Below, in pieces: positions 18,794 through 27,815 of a stretch of DNA of 64,000 bases. Source of the DNA: JAISDD01 sp031553935. Lineage in GTDB: Bacteria; Bacillota; Syntrophomonadia; Syntrophomonadales; Syntrophomonadaceae. Both the position numbers and the translations under genes were made by a program. Location of the stretch: positions 62,001-126,000 of the forward strand of contig JAVBKS010000001.1 of the NCBI GenBank assembly GCA_031553935.1. The letters are read 5' to 3'. Below the pieces are notes generated by a model. It was given only the letters and a program-made list of their open reading frames with translations, made no database searches and had not been told where the DNA came from. Position 1 is the first letter of the stretch, and each line of letters starts with the position of its first letter.

Positions 18794-19129
18794 ATGAACC
18801 CCAATATGGTTACAACTAGTGCCACTCTTTGTGGTTATATCATAACCGAAAACCTCGGCGTTGTTCACGGGCTAACCGTTAATACCCGAGAAATTATGAG
18901 TGATATTGGCGCCGGCCACAAAATACTAGCTGGAGGGCAAATTGAAGCCTATATCGAACTCTGCGAGCTTTCCCGGCAAGAAGCTTATGATTCCTTATGT
19001 CATAAGGCCCAAGCTAGAGGCGCAAACGCAGTTGTAGGTTTGCGTTACACTTCACATGAGATCATCAGTGGTATTACTGGAATCTTGGCTTATGGAACTG
19101 CTGTTAGAGTTTCTAAGGATGATTATTAA
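18794..19129 (+). CDS. YbjQ/UPF0145-like protein
   Basis: A 111-residue protein. The start is ATG 18794, because AAGGAGG sits at 18779-18785 just upstream; a longer frame upstream has no such site. The sequence resembles the YbjQ heavy-metal-binding-domain family (UPF0145), small beta-rich pentameric proteins of unknown biochemical role: GYIITENLGVVHGLTVNTR near the start and ARGANAVVGLRYTSHE in the second half are typical. No Cys-rich metal site is visible. It lies between a sensor kinase and a chemoreceptor on the same strand, about 115 bases after the kinase, so it may be co-transcribed. Confidence 0.85.
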   Translation: MNPNMVTTSATLCGYIITENLGVVHGLTVNTREIMSDIGAGHKILAGGQIEAYIELCELSRQEAYDSLCHKAQARGANAVVGLRYTSHEIISGITGILAYGTAVRVSKDDY

Positions 19130-19279
19130 TACTAATCAATTTTGCAAAAAAACTTTACTATCATTCAATTATTATTCATAACCTTTCATCAGCATCAATT
19201 ATGCATTATTAAGCAATCAACTTTTTTGTCTGATTTTCGATATTTAACTAAATCGAAAGTTAATTGGAGGAAAAGTCGT

Positions 19280-20995
19280 TTGGTTAATATGAAATTATTC
19301 ACTAAAATGATGTTGCTGACGCTCATATTTGTTGTCGGGTTGTCAGCGGTTGGATTGGAAGGAATCCTAAGTATTAATGATGGTGATGCTGCTCTAAAAG
19401 AAATGTTTAATGAACGCTTGCTAAAAGGCGAGCACATTGACAATCTGCGCGCAAATGCTAGAGCGAATGAAGCTAATCTGTGGCGTTATATACATTATTA
19501 TAATGAATATAACACTAAGCAAGAGATCACTGCTGACATGAATAAAAGAGTAAAAGATATGGAGAATAGTTTAAGCGAGCTCAGAAAGTACCATTATAGC
19601 CCCGAAGGACAAAACTATCTTGATCAATTCGAGAAAAAGTGGACAGAATTCCGCAGTACGCGAAGCAAAATAATGACCGAGATTGATACCGGAAACTTGG
19701 CTGTAGCCATGACAATTCTCGAGCAGAATAAGAATACCCAAGATTCCTATCAGAATGATCTGCGTGAGCTGTCCAAGCTGAATGCTAACATGGCTGCCAA
19801 TTTGTACGAAAATGTTGTTAAGGATAGCAGTGATTCCCGTACTTTTTTGGGCACTGTTCTTTTCCTCGTAATCCTAGTCGTGAGCGGTTTCTCCTTTTTT
19901 ATCGTCCGTTCGATTACTTCACAAATCAAAGAAATTCAATTCTTATTTAATACGCTCGAAAAAGGAGATTTTTCTATTGAAGTCCCCGCTTTCCGCCAAG
20001 CACAGCGGGAAGAATTCGGCGAACTGGCTCGCAGTGCACAAATGATGATGAATTCAATAAGAACTGCATTAAGTGAGGCTCGCGAAAACGCTATTGGGGC
20101 CATGCAATCAGTTCGAAATGTAAGTACAGAGGTTGAGTTTTTAAATGGCGAAATCCAAGATATTTCTGCGACTACGGAAGAACTCTCGGCCGCTATGGAG
20201 GAAACTGCTGCTTCAAGTGAGCAAATGAGTGCCACTATGAGCGAAATCGAAAGCTCGATCAAGACCATAACCACACAAGCCGAAAATGCTTCCGAATCTG
20301 CTCATGCCATTAATGTTAGGGCTGTGCAGATTAAGGAAAACTTCAATGAATCAATGATGACTATCAATCAGTCCTTTGAAGAAACCAGTGTACGTTTGGA
20401 ATCCGCTTTGGAAGAATCAAAATCAGTTGAGCAGATTACAAGCCTTTCCGATACTATTTTAGCGATAGCATCGCAGACTAATTTATTGGCATTAAACGCA
20501 GCAATTGAGGCGGCGCGAGCAGGTGAAGCCGGTAAAGGGTTTGCGGTAGTGGCGGAAGAAATTCGCAAACTTGCTGAGGATTCAAGGGCAACAGTTGAGC
20601 AGATTCAACACATTATCGGGGTGGTAAAAACATCGGTCCAAAGCTTGACGGTTAACTCTAACCATCTACTAGAATTAATGTCAAAGGATGTTATCGATGA
20701 TTATAAGAACATGGTAAATGTCATGGAACAATACAATTCCGATGCCGATTTTATTAATAATTTAGCTACTTCATTTACTGATGCCGCAGAAAATATTCTG
20801 GAATCAATTAGAAATACTGCAATAGCAGTAGATGAAATTGCCCATGCTACTGACGAAGGATCTCGCGGGGTAAACGATATTGTAATGAAAGTTCAGCTGA
20901 TGTTAGGCAGATCATTCTCGATTAATAAGCAAACAACTTCAGTCGGTGATAATAGCCAATCCCTAGTTGAGCAATTGTCGCATTTCAAAGTCTAG
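19280..20995 (+). CDS. Methyl-accepting chemotaxis protein
   Basis: A 571-residue receptor. TTG 19280 is chosen as start because GGAGG (19266-19270) lies 9 bases upstream; ATG 19289 is a weaker option and the upstream frame is not supported. One N-terminal membrane helix, a four-helix-bundle-like extracellular sensor (about 30-185), a second membrane helix (TVLFLVILVVSGFSFFIV), a HAMP domain and a long coiled-coil signalling domain follow. The conserved tip is present (QTNLLALNAAIEAARAGE, GKGFAVVAEEIRKLAEDS). It would relay a ligand signal to CheA/CheW; no che genes are in the window. A terminator follows at 21010-21045. Confidence 0.95.
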   Translation: MVNMKLFTKMMLLTLIFVVGLSAVGLEGILSINDGDAALKEMFNERLLKGEHIDNLRANARANEANLWRYIHYYNEYNTKQEITADMNKRVKDMENSLSELRKYHYSPEGQNYLDQFEKKWTEFRSTRSKIMTEIDTGNLAVAMTILEQNKNTQDSYQNDLRELSKLNANMAANLYENVVKDSSDSRTFLGTVLFLVILVVSGFSFFIVRSITSQIKEIQFLFNTLEKGDFSIEVPAFRQAQREEFGELARSAQMMMNSIRTALSEARENAIGAMQSVRNVSTEVEFLNGEIQDISATTEELSAAMEETAASSEQMSATMSEIESSIKTITTQAENASESAHAINVRAVQIKENFNESMMTINQSFEETSVRLESALEESKSVEQITSLSDTILAIASQTNLLALNAAIEAARAGEAGKGFAVVAEEIRKLAEDSRATVEQIQHIIGVVKTSVQSLTVNSNHLLELMSKDVIDDYKNMVNVMEQYNSDADFINNLATSFTDAAENILESIRNTAIAVDEIAHATDEGSRGVNDIVMKVQLMLGRSFSINKQTTSVGDNSQSLVEQLSHFKV

Positions 20996-21009
20996 ATTCG
21001 ATTTGTTCA

Positions 21010-21045
21010 AAGCCTTCTAAGTTAAATTAGCTTAGAAGGCTTTTT
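21010..21045 (+). terminator. Intrinsic terminator after chemoreceptor gene
   Basis: A 12-bp stem (AAGCCTTCTAAG at 21010-21021 with its complement at 21031-21042) is followed by TTT, a classic rho-independent signal 15 bases after the stop. Confidence 0.9.
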
Positions 21046-21174
21046 GGTGAATAATTTGTTTAGATTTATGGCATTATACTCTGCAAGCGAAATAGTGATT
21101 TTAAATAAAATGCTTGTATTTGTGCTTGAGCTTATATATCATCATTTTTATAAAATATTTTACGAGGACATAAT

Positions 21175-22482
21175 GTGTATAGAATTCCGGTTATCAAGAT
21201 CATTGCTGTCTTTTGTTTAACTTTGTTTTTCCAGTTAGTATTAACTTCAGTTGAGCCTCAAGTATCCAGGCAAATCTCCTTGGCTCAGGTTTCTTTCAGT
21301 GTTAATATGACTTCTTGCTTAAGTGACGGTTCAGTTTATGAACCTGATGGTGGTCAAATAAGTAAACCGATTGACAAAATTAAGCTGTATCTAAATAATT
21401 CCCCTTTTTATTTAAACAAGCCAATATTTTTTTGGCATGGAAGATATTATATTGCCGAGCTGGATTGCCCAATTTTTGAGCTGCCTGTTCAAGCGGAAGC
21501 TTCCGATCCCGTTAAGGCCCTCATTATCAATAATTTAACCTATTTCTCATTATTCGATATCTGCGAACGTTTAGGCTATGTGACCGATTGGAATTATGAC
21601 ACCAAAACTATTAGTCTTTTTTCAAGCCCGCCAAAGTCTGAGAAGTATGATAAGGTATCATCATTTATGCCCGCTTTACTTCGTTTCGAAGATGTTGCCG
21701 CATCCGATGTGAAATTGATCCCGCCAGATTGTTTGCTTAAGCACCGAATTGTCTACGATTATTTGTACCAAGCAGACATTCCCTTTGCAATTTCATGGGT
21801 ACCTCGTTATATCAATCCAGCACTTAATATCGATAATGATCTCGCGCATGACTATAGTATGTACAATTCTGAGTTCATATTTACTATGGATTACGCTTTA
21901 ATACGTGGCGGGCAATTAGGCTTGCATGGTTATACCCATCAGTATGGTATGGAAAAAAGTTTAGAGGGCACAGAGTTTAGCAGTACTGTAAATAACACTG
22001 AATATGATACTCGGTCCCGAATCGAGCTGGCCATTGCACGCGCCAATTATTTAGACTGGGAATACTGCTTTTTCGAATTTCCCCATTATAGCGCTTCCCT
22101 AGAGCAGTACCATATTGCAGAAGATTACTTTTCCATAATATATCAGAATTATTATGAAGAACCTAAATACAATGCAAATATTTTGGTAGTCAAATCAGAG
22201 TCCCACCCAGTTTTTTATATTCCAACCTCACTTGGTTATATAAGCAGCGATTATCCTTTGGAAAAAATGTTAAATAGTATTAATAACCTCAATCGCTTCT
22301 TTTTTGCCAGCTTATTCTTGCACATGAATTATGAGCTGCCCTTTGTCAATATCCAACGTTCTAATCTGGGACCTCCGACCGCTGATTATTACAAAAACTC
22401 TCCCCTGCATGAAATAATTTCAGCCTTGGAGGAAAAAGGCCGTTCTTTCGTTACTTTGGAATCTTTGAAAGAACCAATATAA
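21175..22482 (+). CDS. Secreted DUF2334-like (deacetylase-fold) protein with copper-amine-oxidase-type N domain
   Basis: A 435-residue protein starting with GTG 21175 after GAGG. The N-terminal segment is a signal or anchor (AVFCLTLFFQLVLTS). Residues about 75-145 resemble the copper amine oxidase N-terminal (stalk-like) domain, ending LGYVTDWNYDTKTISLFSS. The C-terminal about 270 residues resemble DUF2334, a branch of the polysaccharide deacetylase fold: LLRFEDVAA, IPFAISWVPRY, GGQLGLHGYTHQYG with HGYTH as putative metal ligands, and FEFPHYSA. It may act on cell wall or exported polysaccharide; activity is unproven for the family. It follows a terminator, so it is transcribed on its own, and it converges with spoIID. 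Confidence 0.85.
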   Translation: MYRIPVIKIIAVFCLTLFFQLVLTSVEPQVSRQISLAQVSFSVNMTSCLSDGSVYEPDGGQISKPIDKIKLYLNNSPFYLNKPIFFWHGRYYIAELDCPIFELPVQAEASDPVKALIINNLTYFSLFDICERLGYVTDWNYDTKTISLFSSPPKSEKYDKVSSFMPALLRFEDVAASDVKLIPPDCLLKHRIVYDYLYQADIPFAISWVPRYINPALNIDNDLAHDYSMYNSEFIFTMDYALIRGGQLGLHGYTHQYGMEKSLEGTEFSSTVNNTEYDTRSRIELAIARANYLDWEYCFFEFPHYSASLEQYHIAEDYFSIIYQNYYEEPKYNANILVVKSESHPVFYIPTSLGYISSDYPLEKMLNSINNLNRFFFASLFLHMNYELPFVNIQRSNLGPPTADYYKNSPLHEIISALEEKGRSFVTLESLKEPI

Positions 22483-22540
22483 GCGCTGCCAGTATTTTTG
22501 CCCCTTATTCTCTTTTTTAGATGTAACCAGTTTCATCTTT

Positions 22541-23488
22541 TTAATACTTGAGTTCGAATAGTTCAACCTCTTTATAATAGTAGCTGATTATGTCTTTATA
22601 GCTATTTCCTTTCTTAGCTAACCCCTGGGCGCCATATTGGCACATTCCTACCCCATGTCCATAGCCTCGGCTTTCAATGTCAATTCCATTTTTATTGGGC
22701 GCAATTTTTAGCCAGACAGATGGAAGATTCAATAATTTCCTGAATTTCTCTCCACTATATTTCTGATCTTCAATACTTAAGCTCTTGATCCTGCCACTGT
22801 CCGTAGTCGCAAGCACAGATATGGCAATTTTGTCATCATTTACATTTAATCCTGCTCGCATTTGTTTCCAGGAGAGCTGTTCCTGTTTCCTATAATAACT
22901 AGATGCTTTGCAGTTCTCGCATTTTACACTTACAAGATATGGTATTTTGCCGCCCCATATCTCTTCAGCACTTTCAGTTCTGCCTCCGCAAGTCGAATGG
23001 TAAAGTGCATCTATAGGCTCACCATCGTATGTGATAATTATTCCGCGGGTAGATTGAACTGCTTCAGATATCTTGGCTAGTAAAGCTGCAGTTTCATGGG
23101 GATGTCTTTGCTTGAAAGTTTCTTGGTCAATATATGCTTGGCAGTTGTTGGGGTTATCGGTCAAATCAGCATTCATTGGGTATGCTTGTTGGTTTATCAG
23201 CTTGCGTATGGCATATGTTCTAGCGCAAATGGCTTGGGCCTTTAAGGCTTGTGCTTCAAATGAAGCCGGCATTTCAGCTGCAACGCAGCCAATTAAGTAG
23301 TCTTCCAGGCTTATTTGTACTGTTTCTTGCTTTTCGGTTAAATATAGCTTTACCTCTGGCTCTTTTACGAATTCTTCTTTGCTTGAATTTAAGTAACAAA
23401 AGACAAGTATAATAGCTATTGCCAACAAAATGAATGCTATAAGCCTGGCATAATCAGTTCGAAATTTCCTGTTCATATAATATCTCAT
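22541..23488 (-). CDS. spoIID: Stage II sporulation protein D (lytic transglycosylase)
   Basis: A 315-residue protein with an N-terminal membrane anchor (about 15-34) and a SpoIID/LytB domain: VSIEDYLIGCVAAEMPASF-type opening (here QISLEDYLIGCVAAEMPASF), ALYHSTCGGRTESAEEIWGG, and GYGHGVGMCQYGAQG. SpoIID cuts glycan strands during engulfment of the forespore, with SpoIIP and SpoIIM. It lies directly after murA (38 bases), as in B. subtilis, which supports the specific assignment. Start ATG 23488 or 23476; neither has a strong ribosome binding site. Confidence 0.95.
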   Translation of the reverse strand: MRYYMNRKFRTDYARLIAFILLAIAIILVFCYLNSSKEEFVKEPEVKLYLTEKQETVQISLEDYLIGCVAAEMPASFEAQALKAQAICARTYAIRKLINQQAYPMNADLTDNPNNCQAYIDQETFKQRHPHETAALLAKISEAVQSTRGIIITYDGEPIDALYHSTCGGRTESAEEIWGGKIPYLVSVKCENCKASSYYRKQEQLSWKQMRAGLNVNDDKIAISVLATTDSGRIKSLSIEDQKYSGEKFRKLLNLPSVWLKIAPNKNGIDIESRGYGHGVGMCQYGAQGLAKKGNSYKDIISYYYKEVELFELKY

Positions 23489-23525
23489 AAATAATTATAT
23501 GAATATACACTCTATTAATTCGTAT

Positions 23526-24767
23526 TTATATTCTCTTAATCCCAGCTCCTAATTCATTCATCTTATTAACAATATTTTCGTAGCCCCGGTCAATATGCTC
23601 GCACTCATGAATTATACTCTTGCCTTTAGCAGTTAAGGATGCAATCAATAAGGCCGCTCCGGCTCTTAAATCAGTAGCCATGACATTAGCACCTGTAAAT
23701 TCTGAATTCCCTTTAATAATTGCTGTACGGCCTTCGATTTTAATATCTGCCCCCATGCGCATTAATTCCTGCACATGAAGAAAACGGTTTTCGAATACCG
23801 ATTCGGTTAAGATACTGCTGCCTTTGCCTTGGCTTAAATAAGACATAAACTGAGCCTGCATATCTGTAGGAAAGCCAGGATAGGGCATGGTTTTTATATA
23901 TATTGGTTTTATTTCTTGGTTGCGGGTAACTCTAATTTCTTGTTCGCATTCCTCAACGACAGCTCCTGATTCAATTAACTTAGCGCTTATAGCTTTCATA
24001 TGATCAGGTATCACATTATTGATACTCACATCGCCTTGGGTAGCAGCTGCAGCTACCATGTAAGTTCCTGCTTCAATCCTGTCAGGTATCGGTGTGTATT
24101 CTACGGCTCTTAGTTTTTTTACCCCTTTGATTTTAATGATATTGGTTCCGGCACCAGTTATTTTGCCGCCCATTTTGTTTATGAAATTAGCAAGATCAAC
24201 TATTTCTGGCTCTAAGGCAGCATTCTCAATGTAAGTTTCGCCTTCGGCGGCAGTAGCTGCCATTATAATATTTTCCGTAGCGCCAACGCTTGGATAATCT
24301 AGATAAATATGATTGCCGAACAATTTTTTTGCTTTGGCTACAACATCGCCTTGATTATAATTTATCTCAGCTCCCAATGCAGACAGCCCTTTTAAGTGCA
24401 AATCAATAGGCCTTGTTCCGATAGCACACCCACCAGGCAGTGCTATTCTGGCAACACCCAGTTTAGCCAGCAAAGGCCCCATAAGTAAAAAAGAGGCTCT
24501 GATTTGTTTCACTAATTCGTATTGCGGCCTTTCATTGGTAATGTCCCCCGCGATAATTAAACTGTCATCTACTTTGGTCACGCTATTTCCTAAATCTTTC
24601 AATAGCTCTGCAATAATAGTTACATCACTAATTTCTGGTGTTCTCTTTATAGTTATTATTTCATTATTTAATATTGATGCCGCTAATATCGGTAATATTG
24701 CGTTTTTGGCTGTGCTTACCGTAACTTTGCCTCGCAGCCTTTTTTTCCCGGTCACTGCGATTTCCAA
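23526..24767 (-). CDS. murA: UDP-N-acetylglucosamine 1-carboxyvinyltransferase
   Basis: A 413-residue enzyme that transfers enolpyruvate from PEP to UDP-GlcNAc, the first committed step of peptidoglycan synthesis. It has the two-domain EPSP-synthase fold, the Lys/Asn near the start (TAKNAILPILAA) and the catalytic-loop Cys in GGCAIGTRPIDLHL, the residue modified by fosfomycin. The start is TTG 24767 after GGGGGGAAGGATA. It sits between ywmB (18 bases upstream) and spoIID, the B. subtilis order (murAA). Confidence 0.97.
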   Translation of the reverse strand: MEIAVTGKKRLRGKVTVSTAKNAILPILAASILNNEIITIKRTPEISDVTIIAELLKDLGNSVTKVDDSLIIAGDITNERPQYELVKQIRASFLLMGPLLAKLGVARIALPGGCAIGTRPIDLHLKGLSALGAEINYNQGDVVAKAKKLFGNHIYLDYPSVGATENIIMAATAAEGETYIENAALEPEIVDLANFINKMGGKITGAGTNIIKIKGVKKLRAVEYTPIPDRIEAGTYMVAAAATQGDVSINNVIPDHMKAISAKLIESGAVVEECEQEIRVTRNQEIKPIYIKTMPYPGFPTDMQAQFMSYLSQGKGSSILTESVFENRFLHVQELMRMGADIKIEGRTAIIKGNSEFTGANVMATDLRAGAALLIASLTAKGKSIIHECEHIDRGYENIVNKMNELGAGIKRI

Positions 24768-24785
24768 TATCCTTCCCCCCTTAGA

Positions 24786-25493
24786 TTAGTAATCGGATAA
24801 AATAAATGGTATCCCTAGCATGACTATAAATTTGTTTTTATTTTCGTTCGATTTTATTGCAATTTGCATTTGAGTGTTTTTATTTAAACTTACACTTCTG
24901 CAAGTTGCACTTAAAAATGAATTCTCTTTGAAAACCGCAATCGGATCAGCCTGTAAATTGTTTGCGAAGACATTAAAAATTGTATCGCGTGATTTGTCAG
25001 TCAGTACAGTATTGTCAGATCCTGAATACTGTAGATTTGTTTTCCAATCAAAATTTTCATTGCTTATTAGGTGTTCAATATTCTTTTCAATGGCATGCAA
25101 ATCCGCATCCGCTTTAGAAATAATATTGATATGTATTAAAGCTTCATCCGGTCCATTTTGGTTCAGCTTTATCGTGTAGTTAACCTGATCAGTAGAAATG
25201 CTTGCCAATATTTGGTTTTCAGCTTCAACTATACTTTCAGGTACTATGTATATTTGCAGTGCGTTACAAATAAAATCCAGATTATTTTCAAACTCTAACC
25301 TTAAATCAGTTTTCAGTCTTATTTTGGCCCAGCAATCAAATCTACATTCGAGTGAATTTACTCCAATTGCTGCGAAAGCTAGTTTATATGGTGATGAATT
25401 ATAACTTGCATAACCTTTTGCATGTTTTGCCATTGTTAACCCAATTGAACACATTAATACAAAAGCGGCAATGTAGATCACTATTTTACGCAT
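24786..25493 (-). CDS. ywmB: YwmB-like secreted protein
   Basis: A 235-residue protein with an N-terminal signal or anchor (about 4-20) and an exported alpha/beta body without enzyme motifs. It is assigned to the YwmB family (DUF1779) mainly by position, directly upstream of murA and spoIID exactly as in B. subtilis, with matching length and signal. The function of the family is unknown; the synteny suggests a link to cell wall or sporulation. Confidence 0.8.
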   Translation of the reverse strand: MRKIVIYIAAFVLMCSIGLTMAKHAKGYASYNSSPYKLAFAAIGVNSLECRFDCWAKIRLKTDLRLEFENNLDFICNALQIYIVPESIVEAENQILASISTDQVNYTIKLNQNGPDEALIHINIISKADADLHAIEKNIEHLISNENFDWKTNLQYSGSDNTVLTDKSRDTIFNVFANNLQADPIAVFKENSFLSATCRSVSLNKNTQMQIAIKSNENKNKFIVMLGIPFILSDY

Positions 25494-25572
25494 TTTTCTC
25501 TCTCCTTAAATTTATATAGCTGATTTTTGCCGCTTCTAATAATATTTATCCTTAATTAATAAAATTTTGCGC

Positions 25573-25598
25573 AAAAAAAGCGACTTTCTTGCAGTCGC
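25573..25598 (-). terminator. Intrinsic terminator at the end of the atp operon
   Basis: On the minus strand GCGACT (25598-25593) and AGTCGC (25585-25580) pair across a 7-base loop and are followed by seven T residues (25579-25573). It ends transcription after the small gene at 25626, separating the ATP synthase operon from ywmB-murA-spoIID. Confidence 0.9.
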
Positions 25599-25625
25599 CG
25601 GAAATGTATTTATGTATTATGTATT

Positions 25626-25838
25626 TTATTCATTTTCACCACTATGCGGCTCAAACTGTCCGGGGGGTTTTTCCAGTTCCTGCCCTGCAAGTGATTTCTC
25701 AAGTTTTGCCTGCAAGCGCTTCTGTTTTGCAGCCATCGCCTTTTTCTCAATTTTTATGGTTTGCTGCCAGACAATAACAGCAAATACTAAAGTGGTTACA
25801 AAAACGAAAACGATATATATAGACATGGCAAGCTTCAT
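25626..25838 (-). CDS. Small membrane protein downstream of atpC (unknown)
   Basis: A 70-residue protein with one membrane helix near the N terminus (SIYIVFVFVTTLVFAVIVW) and a charged, Lys/Glu-rich tail that could form a short coiled coil. ACGGAGGAACCC gives a good ribosome binding site for ATG 25838. I do not recognise it. Position right after atpC, before the operon terminator, suggests co-transcription with ATP synthase. A role in assembly is speculation. Confidence 0.65.
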   Translation of the reverse strand: MKLAMSIYIVFVFVTTLVFAVIVWQQTIKIEKKAMAAKQKRLQAKLEKSLAGQELEKPPGQFEPHSGENE

Positions 25839-25935
25839 GGGTTCCTCCGTCTCACTTATGCTTATTACCGGTTTATTAATTAAGGGGATATGAAATAATT
25901 CATATCCCCTAACTATTAGCTATGAGAAATCTGTA

Positions 25936-26340
25936 CTATTGTGTTGCTTTTATCCTGGCAATAGCTCTTTGCAAGGCTAATTGGGCTCTCAACACATTAA
26001 TATCCTCAGTTTGAGCTGCTATTCTCTTTTCCGCTCTTTCCTTAGCAGCTTTTGCCCTAAGAACATCAATGTTGTCTCCACGCTCGGCAGTTTCTGCCAA
26101 AACACGAGCGGTATTATCAATGACTTCTACAAATCCACCGCTCAGCGCTACTTTATTTGCATTCCCGTCTGGATCTTTATATCTTAAAACGCCAATTTTC
26201 AAAGATGCAACTATCGGTGCATGGTTTTTCAAAATTCCCAATTCACCTTCGGTACCTGGAGCAACCAAAAACTGAACCTCATCCTGAAAAAGAATGCTTT
26301 CAGGGGTTACTATTTCTAGCATGAAGGTGTTTTCTGCCAT
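25936..26340 (-). CDS. atpC: F1Fo ATP synthase epsilon subunit
   Basis: A 134-residue subunit of the F1 central stalk. The N-terminal beta domain (LEIVTPESILFQDEVQFLVAPGTEGELGIL in the usual form) and the two C-terminal helices (RAKAAKERAEKRI, NVLRAQLALQRAIARIK) that can inhibit ATP hydrolysis are complete. It starts 3 bases after the atpD stop. Confidence 0.97.
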   Translation of the reverse strand: MAENTFMLEIVTPESILFQDEVQFLVAPGTEGELGILKNHAPIVASLKIGVLRYKDPDGNANKVALSGGFVEVIDNTARVLAETAERGDNIDVLRAKAAKERAEKRIAAQTEDINVLRAQLALQRAIARIKATQ

Positions 26341-26343
26341 ATG

Positions 26344-27774
26344 CTACGCCTCCAGTCTTTTTGCTTTAGCAATTGCAGTTTCAATATTACCAACCATAAA
26401 GAATGCATCTTCAGGTAAGGTGTCATGCTTACCGGCAAGCACCTGGCTAAATGATTCTACTGTTTCACTTACAGGTACATAAATACCTGGTGAGCCAGTG
26501 AACTGTTCAGCAACGTGAAATGGCTGGGATAGGAATCTTTGGATTTTTCTAGCTCTGGCAACAATTAACTTATCTTCGTCACTTAGTTCATCCATTCCTA
26601 ATATCGCAATGATATCTTGTAATTCTTTATATCTTTGCAATATTACTTGCACTCCACGGGCAGTCGAGTAATGCTTGTCACCTAGGATAACCGGATCCAG
26701 AATTCTTGAAGTAGAATCCAAAGGATCAACCGCTGGGTAGATTCCGAGCTCGGAAATTGCTCTCGACAATGTGGTTGTTGCATCTAGATGCGCAAATGTT
26801 GTTGCCGGTGCCGGATCGGTTAAATCGTCAGCAGGAACATAAACTGCTTGAGCAGATGTGATTGAACCTTTTCTGGTACTGGTAATACGCTCTTGCAGCA
26901 GACCCATATCGGTAGCTAAGGTTGGCTGGTATCCAACCGCAGAAGGCATACGTCCTAATAGCGCCGACACTTCGTTACCTGCTTGCGCAAAACGGAATAT
27001 ATTGTCGATGAATATCAAAACGTCCTGTCCGCCTACATCACGGAAGTATTCCGCAACAGTTAGTCCAGTTAGTCCGACTCGCAAACGAGCTCCCGGAGGT
27101 TCATTCATTTGGCCAAATATCAGAGCACATTTGTCAATAACGCCTGATTCAACCATTTCACCCCAGAGATCATTTCCTTCACGGGTTCTTTCACCCACGC
27201 CAGTGAACACTGAGTATCCACCATGCTCGTAAGCTATATTTCTGATTAATTCTTGAATAATAACTGTTTTGCCAACTCCTGCGCCGCCAAACAGTCCAAT
27301 TTTTCCACCCTTAGCATATGGGCATATTAGATCGGCAACCTTAATTCCAGTTTCCAACAATTGGGTTGCCGGAACTTGGTCAACAAGCTGGGGGGGCTGG
27401 CGGTGGATTTCCCAATAATCTGATCCAGTTACCGGTCCAGCTTCATCAACCGGTTGTCCGAGTACGTTTAATATTCTTCCCAGGCAGGCATCTCCAACCG
27501 GTATCTTAATTGCAGCACCAGTATTAGTTGCTTTCATTCCACGGGAGATTCCATCAGTTGCCTGCAATGCAACACATCTGACTACATCGTTACCTAAAAG
27601 CTGCATTGCCTCTAAGGTAACATCTATCCCTGCAATACCTGCGTAACCTGATTCTTGATCATCTGACCTTATAGTAATAGCGTTCATTAGATCTGGTAAT
27701 TCGCCGGGCATGAAACGAATATCAATAACCGCTCCGATAACCTGGGTTACCTCTCCGTATGTTACGTTCGCCAT
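26344..27774 (-). CDS. atpD: F1Fo ATP synthase beta subunit
   Basis: Catalytic subunit, 476 residues from ATG 27774. This start is preferred because AAGGAGG is 10 bases upstream; TTG 27780 is closer than usual. It has the P-loop GGAGVGKT, GERTREGNDL, LIFIDNIFRFAQAG and the C-terminal helices typical of beta subunits. It makes ATP at the alpha-beta interface, driven by rotation of gamma. Confidence 0.98.
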   Translation of the reverse strand: MANVTYGEVTQVIGAVIDIRFMPGELPDLMNAITIRSDDQESGYAGIAGIDVTLEAMQLLGNDVVRCVALQATDGISRGMKATNTGAAIKIPVGDACLGRILNVLGQPVDEAGPVTGSDYWEIHRQPPQLVDQVPATQLLETGIKVADLICPYAKGGKIGLFGGAGVGKTVIIQELIRNIAYEHGGYSVFTGVGERTREGNDLWGEMVESGVIDKCALIFGQMNEPPGARLRVGLTGLTVAEYFRDVGGQDVLIFIDNIFRFAQAGNEVSALLGRMPSAVGYQPTLATDMGLLQERITSTRKGSITSAQAVYVPADDLTDPAPATTFAHLDATTTLSRAISELGIYPAVDPLDSTSRILDPVILGDKHYSTARGVQVILQRYKELQDIIAILGMDELSDEDKLIVARARKIQRFLSQPFHVAEQFTGSPGIYVPVSETVESFSQVLAGKHDTLPEDAFFMVGNIETAIAKAKRLEA

Positions 27775-27815
27775 TCTCAACTTTCCTCCTTTTTAGAACG
27801 CTTAGGTGTCAGCGC

